The notes below the pieces were generated by a model. The model made no database searches, was not told where the DNA came from, and saw only the letters and a list, made by a program, of their open reading frames with translations. Shown piece after piece: positions 61,840 to 64,000 of a DNA stretch of 64,000 nucleotides. The position numbers were made by a program, and so were the translations under genes. The stretch's first letter is position 1. Each line of letters starts with the position of its first letter. Source of the stretch: Leptobacterium flavescens. Its GTDB lineage: Bacteria; Bacteroidota; Bacteroidia; Flavobacteriales; Flavobacteriaceae. The stretch is taken from positions 682,001 to 746,000 of the forward strand of contig NZ_JAABOO010000002.1 in assembly GCF_010671605.1 (NCBI RefSeq), read 5' to 3'.

Positions 61840-63054
61840 ATGAAAGCACCATCTATTCCTAAAAATGAAGCGGAGAGGCTTGCTGACCTAATTGCATTGG
61901 ATCTATCAAACTCCAATAAAGCGGAGCAATTAGATAATATTGTAACGATCTTGTCTAAATGCCTTAATGTTCCGATAGCGTATGTTTCATCGATCGAAAG
62001 TAAACAGCAAAAAATACATAGTGCCTGCGGTATAAACACCGGTTCAACTGACAGGTCAACTTCATTCTGTGGGCATACGATCTTACAAAATGAAATTTTT
62101 ATAGTTGAAGACACACATAGGGATGAGAGGTTTTTTGACAACCCGATGGTAACCAACGACCCCAAAATACGGTTTTACGCAGGTTTTCCGTTAACAAGTC
62201 TACTTGGCAACAATGTTGGAGCACTTTGCATCGCAGATACGGTTACAAGAAAACTCGATGACGACGAACTGAACATCTTTAAGATCATAGGAAAGCTCCT
62301 GATTGAAAGGCTTCGCATGCATAAGTTAGGCAGTATTCAAAGTCAAATTCAAGCATCAAAGGACCAGTTAAGATCTGTGAATAAGCAACTAAAACAGTCA
62401 AATAAATTTTACGAAAAACTGTTTGGAAGATACATGAGCGAATCACTCCTGAATAGAGTTATGAACGAGGGAGAACAACCTAAAATAGGTGGAGAAGAAA
62501 AATATGTTACCATATTGATGAGTGATTTAAGAAGTTTTTCGCCATTGTCTGAAAAATATGAGGCCAGTGTTATTGTCGATATTCTCAATCTTTATTTTGA
62601 AGAAATGATCAGCATAATCCACGGATATGACGGTTATATAAATGAGATCCTGGGCGATGGGATCCTCGTAGTATTCGGTGCTCCCAAACCGGTAGGTAAT
62701 TGTGCAAAGAAGGCCATTGAATGTGCAAGAGAAATGCAAAAAGCAATGAAGAAGATCAATAATCAGCTTTTGAGCAAAAAATTACCGTCATTGGAAATGG
62801 GGATCGGGATCAATAGCGGTCATTTGATCGTTGGTAATATCGGTTCAAAAAAGCGGATGAAATACGGAGTTGTGGGAGAGACGGTGAATATTGCCGCCAG
62901 GATAGAATCATTGGCCATTCCAAATCAAATTTTGATATCTGAATCTACTTTCGAAAAAAATGCAGACTGGATCCAACCAATAGGACACATAAGAGCAAAG
63001 ATCAAAGGGTTTAAAGATCCTATCACGATCTACGATGTTTCGGAATTACCCTAA
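61840..63054 (+). CDS. GAF-domain class III nucleotide cyclase, guanylyl-cyclase-like residues
   Basis: This 404-aa soluble protein has a GAF domain (residues about 20-165; CGHTILQNEIFIVEDTHRDERFFDNPMVTNDPKIRFYAGFPL), a coiled-coil linker (SQIQASKDQLRSVNKQLKQSN), and a class III cyclase homology domain (about 205-400). Metal-binding D229 (MSDLRSF) and D273 (LGDGI), and transition-state N350 and R354 (VNIAAR) are intact. The purine-specificity Lys is E269 and the Asp/Thr position is G343, matching guanylyl cyclases (Glu) rather than adenylyl cyclases (Lys/Asp-Thr). So cGMP is a plausible product. Adjacent to a Crp-type regulator. Confidence 0.88.
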   Translation: MKAPSIPKNEAERLADLIALDLSNSNKAEQLDNIVTILSKCLNVPIAYVSSIESKQQKIHSACGINTGSTDRSTSFCGHTILQNEIFIVEDTHRDERFFDNPMVTNDPKIRFYAGFPLTSLLGNNVGALCIADTVTRKLDDDELNIFKIIGKLLIERLRMHKLGSIQSQIQASKDQLRSVNKQLKQSNKFYEKLFGRYMSESLLNRVMNEGEQPKIGGEEKYVTILMSDLRSFSPLSEKYEASVIVDILNLYFEEMISIIHGYDGYINEILGDGILVVFGAPKPVGNCAKKAIECAREMQKAMKKINNQLLSKKLPSLEMGIGINSGHLIVGNIGSKKRMKYGVVGETVNIAARIESLAIPNQILISESTFEKNADWIQPIGHIRAKIKGFKDPITIYDVSELP

Positions 63055-63062
63055 ACCCGTGG

Positions 63063-63086
63063 ATCCCTGCCTGCGCAGGGATGACA
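63063..63086. repeat. Palindromic repeat ATCCCTGC-CTGC-GCAGGGAT with GACA tail
   Basis: Perfect 8-bp hairpin (63063-63070 with 63075-63082), the compact form of the element at 60820-60864, followed by GACA as in the other copies. It lies 8 bases after the cyclase stop and could influence its 3' end. Confidence 0.7.
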
Positions 63087-63139
63087 AGGAGGGCTTCCCA
63101 AACTAAAAACATCAGAAAAATAATTTTTTAAAACACCCC

Positions 63140-63154
63140 TGACATAGTCTGTCA
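63140..63154. promoter_or_regulatory. Inverted repeat TGACA-N5-TGTCA, possible operator
   Basis: TGACA/TGTCA with a 5-base spacer sits 10 bases upstream of the -7 element of the VOC gene, close to the expected -33 region. The adjacent WYL/YafY-type regulator gene makes it a candidate regulator binding site. No second copy was found in the VOC-regulator region. Confidence 0.45.
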
Positions 63155-63164
63155 AAGTCACAGG

Positions 63165-63172
63165 TAATTTTG
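63165..63172 (+). promoter_or_regulatory. Promoter -7 element for the VOC-family gene
   Basis: TAATTTTG (exact TAnnTTTG), 29 bases before the ATG at 63202. Confidence 0.62.
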
Positions 63173-63201
63173 TAGTAGTATTAATTCAAAAAAACAATCC
63201 A

Positions 63202-63579
63202 ATGAAAAATGCAATTAACTGGTTTGAGATCCCGGTACGAAATTACGAGAGAGCAAAAAAATTCTATTCAGAGGTTTTAGACATAGAAATTATCGACCAT
63301 CATATGGAAGATAAGAATGTAAAATACGGAGTCTTTCCTTATGATATGAAAAATGAAAAAGTCGGGGGAGCTATCATGCAGATGGAAGGAATGAACCCTT
63401 CAACAGATGGCTCTACCGTATATTTAAACGGTGGAGAGGATCTGAGTGGCCCTCTGTCCAGAGTTGAAGCTGCGGGCGGGAAAGTAATTATGCCCAAAAT
63501 GGATATTCAGGAAAATGGATTTATTGCTCAATTTACCGATACCGAAGGTAATCGTGTGGCTCTTCATTCAATGGGATAA
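63202..63579 (+). CDS. VOC-superfamily (glyoxalase-like) protein
   Basis: This 125-aa protein has a single paired beta-alpha-beta-beta-beta unit set: N-terminal NAINWFEIPVRNYERAKKFYSEVLDIEI and C-terminal NGFIAQFTDTEGNRVALHSM. The His/Glu metal ligands typical of glyoxalase I are only partly recognisable, so it may bind rather than transform a ligand. Followed by a terminator and a WYL-type regulator gene that may control it. Confidence 0.87.
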   Translation: MKNAINWFEIPVRNYERAKKFYSEVLDIEIIDHHMEDKNVKYGVFPYDMKNEKVGGAIMQMEGMNPSTDGSTVYLNGGEDLSGPLSRVEAAGGKVIMPKMDIQENGFIAQFTDTEGNRVALHSMG

Positions 63580-63587
63580 TATTTAGT

Positions 63588-63614
63588 ATAGCGAATCCTT
63601 TCAGGGTTCGCTAT
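63588..63614 (+). terminator. Terminator hairpin overlapping the next promoter
   Basis: An 11-bp stem ATAGCGAATCC/GGGTTCGCTAT (one G-T pair) with a 5-base loop is followed by CTTTGTTTC. The right arm overlaps the -7 element of the downstream regulator gene at 63612-63619. Confidence 0.7.
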
Positions 63615-63619
63615 CTTTG
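63612..63619 (+). promoter_or_regulatory. Promoter -7 element for the WYL-type regulator, suggests leaderless mRNA
   Basis: TATCTTTG (exact TAnnTTTG) is only 5 bases before the ATG at 63625, so the transcript would begin at or next to the start codon. Confidence 0.55.
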
Positions 63620-63624
63620 TTTCA

Positions 63625-64000
63625 ATGTCGCAACTATCCAGGCTCATATCGATACTCACCCTGTTAAAATCCAAGCGATTGTTAACAGCTACGGAACTGG
63701 CACAAAAATACGATGTCAGTGTCAGGACCATTTACAGGGATATCCGTAAACTGGAAGAAGCCGGAGTTCCCGTTTATACCATCGAAGGAAGAGGCTATAG
63801 TCTTGTGGATAATTATACGGTGGCGCCTGTTCAGTTTACCGAAAAACAAGCCAACGCATTAATTACAGCACAACATATCGTAAATCAGTCCAAGGACGTT
63901 TCCTTTGTGAATGATTTTAGCGATGCCATGACGAAAATAAAGTCGGTTTTCAGAACATCCATCCAGGAGAAAAGCGAATTGCTCAGCGATAAGATCCGCG
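63625..64000 (+). CDS. YafY/WYL-type helix-turn-helix regulator, 3' end cut by window
   Basis: The ATG at 63625 opens a frame that runs 125 codons and off the window. The N-terminal HTH_11 winged helix reads LISILTLLKSKRLLTATELA, then QKYDVSVRTIYRDIRKLEEAGVP, followed by VYTIEGRGYSL and a linker to the expected WYL domain. This family often regulates a neighbouring gene, here possibly the VOC gene. The WYL part is outside the window. Confidence 0.88.
   Translation, partial: MSQLSRLISILTLLKSKRLLTATELAQKYDVSVRTIYRDIRKLEEAGVPVYTIEGRGYSLVDNYTVAPVQFTEKQANALITAQHIVNQSKDVSFVNDFSDAMTKIKSVFRTSIQEKSELLSDKIR

Overview
The window is chromosomal DNA of a member of the Flavobacteriaceae (phylum Bacteroidota). 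The evidence is a SusC/SusD pair, a tricorn-type protease, class-I-lanthipeptide-like leader features in a small peptide gene, the tpx-dgkA-ftsK-lolA-lptF-ribB gene order, and repeated use of the Bacteroidota -7 promoter motif TAnnTTTG (found before the ilv leaders, ftsK, tRNA-Ser, crp, prx, lpd, lrp and others). No rRNA, prophage, complete insertion sequence or CRISPR array was seen.

Layout. 1-7.3 kb (minus): branched-chain amino acid operon ilvD-ilvB-ilvN-ilvC-ilvA. It is preceded by two tandem 19-codon leader peptides rich in Ile/Val/Leu, each followed by an intrinsic terminator and each with competing RNA pairings. 7.4-13.8 kb (minus): susC-susD-BCCT transporter operon, suggesting outer- and inner-membrane uptake of a quaternary-amine solute. 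14.1-19.6 kb: nitroreductase and a membrane protein (plus), then a minus-strand signalling cluster (small paralogous proteins, a polytopic membrane protein, histidine kinase, NarL-type response regulator). 19.6-23.1 kb (minus): 5-oxoprolinase pxpA-pxpB-pxpC with an Nramp-fold transporter lacking the usual metal-site residues. 23.2-31.2 kb (minus): tricorn protease, M16 protease, ComM/YifB ATPase. 31.45 kb (plus): an orphan double-glycine RiPP-like precursor of 50 aa. 31.7-39.2 kb (minus): CocE-type hydrolase, DsbD-like reductase, TilS, a lysophospholipase-like hydrolase, PabB. 39.5-44.7 kb (plus): acyltransferase-like membrane protein, DUF3179 protein, ABC exporter, CDGSH protein. 44.7-47.9 kb: lpd, a royal-jelly-like protein, and lrp. 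48.0-50.8 kb (plus): a trans-sulfuration PLP enzyme and an NhaC antiporter. 51.0-59.0 kb (plus): peroxiredoxin, thioredoxin, a small protein, tpx, dgkA, ftsK, lolA, lptF and a RibBA-like protein whose C-terminal half has lost its zinc cysteines. 59.0-59.7 kb (minus): TauE/SafE permease. 59.9 kb: tRNA-Ser(UGA). 60.0-64.0 kb: repeat-rich stretch, then a Crp/Fnr regulator, a GAF-class III nucleotide cyclase with guanylyl-cyclase-type specificity residues, a VOC protein, and the start of a WYL/YafY-type regulator that runs off the window.

The observations most worth following are the tandem ilv attenuators, the orphan RiPP-like precursor, the Crp-cyclase pair with unusual nucleotide-specificity and phosphate-binding residues, the non-canonical Nramp protein in the 5-oxoprolinase operon, the SusCD-BCCT operon, and the two-component cluster with its paralogous small proteins. 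All calls come from reading the sequence and recalled family knowledge; no database search or structure prediction was run.
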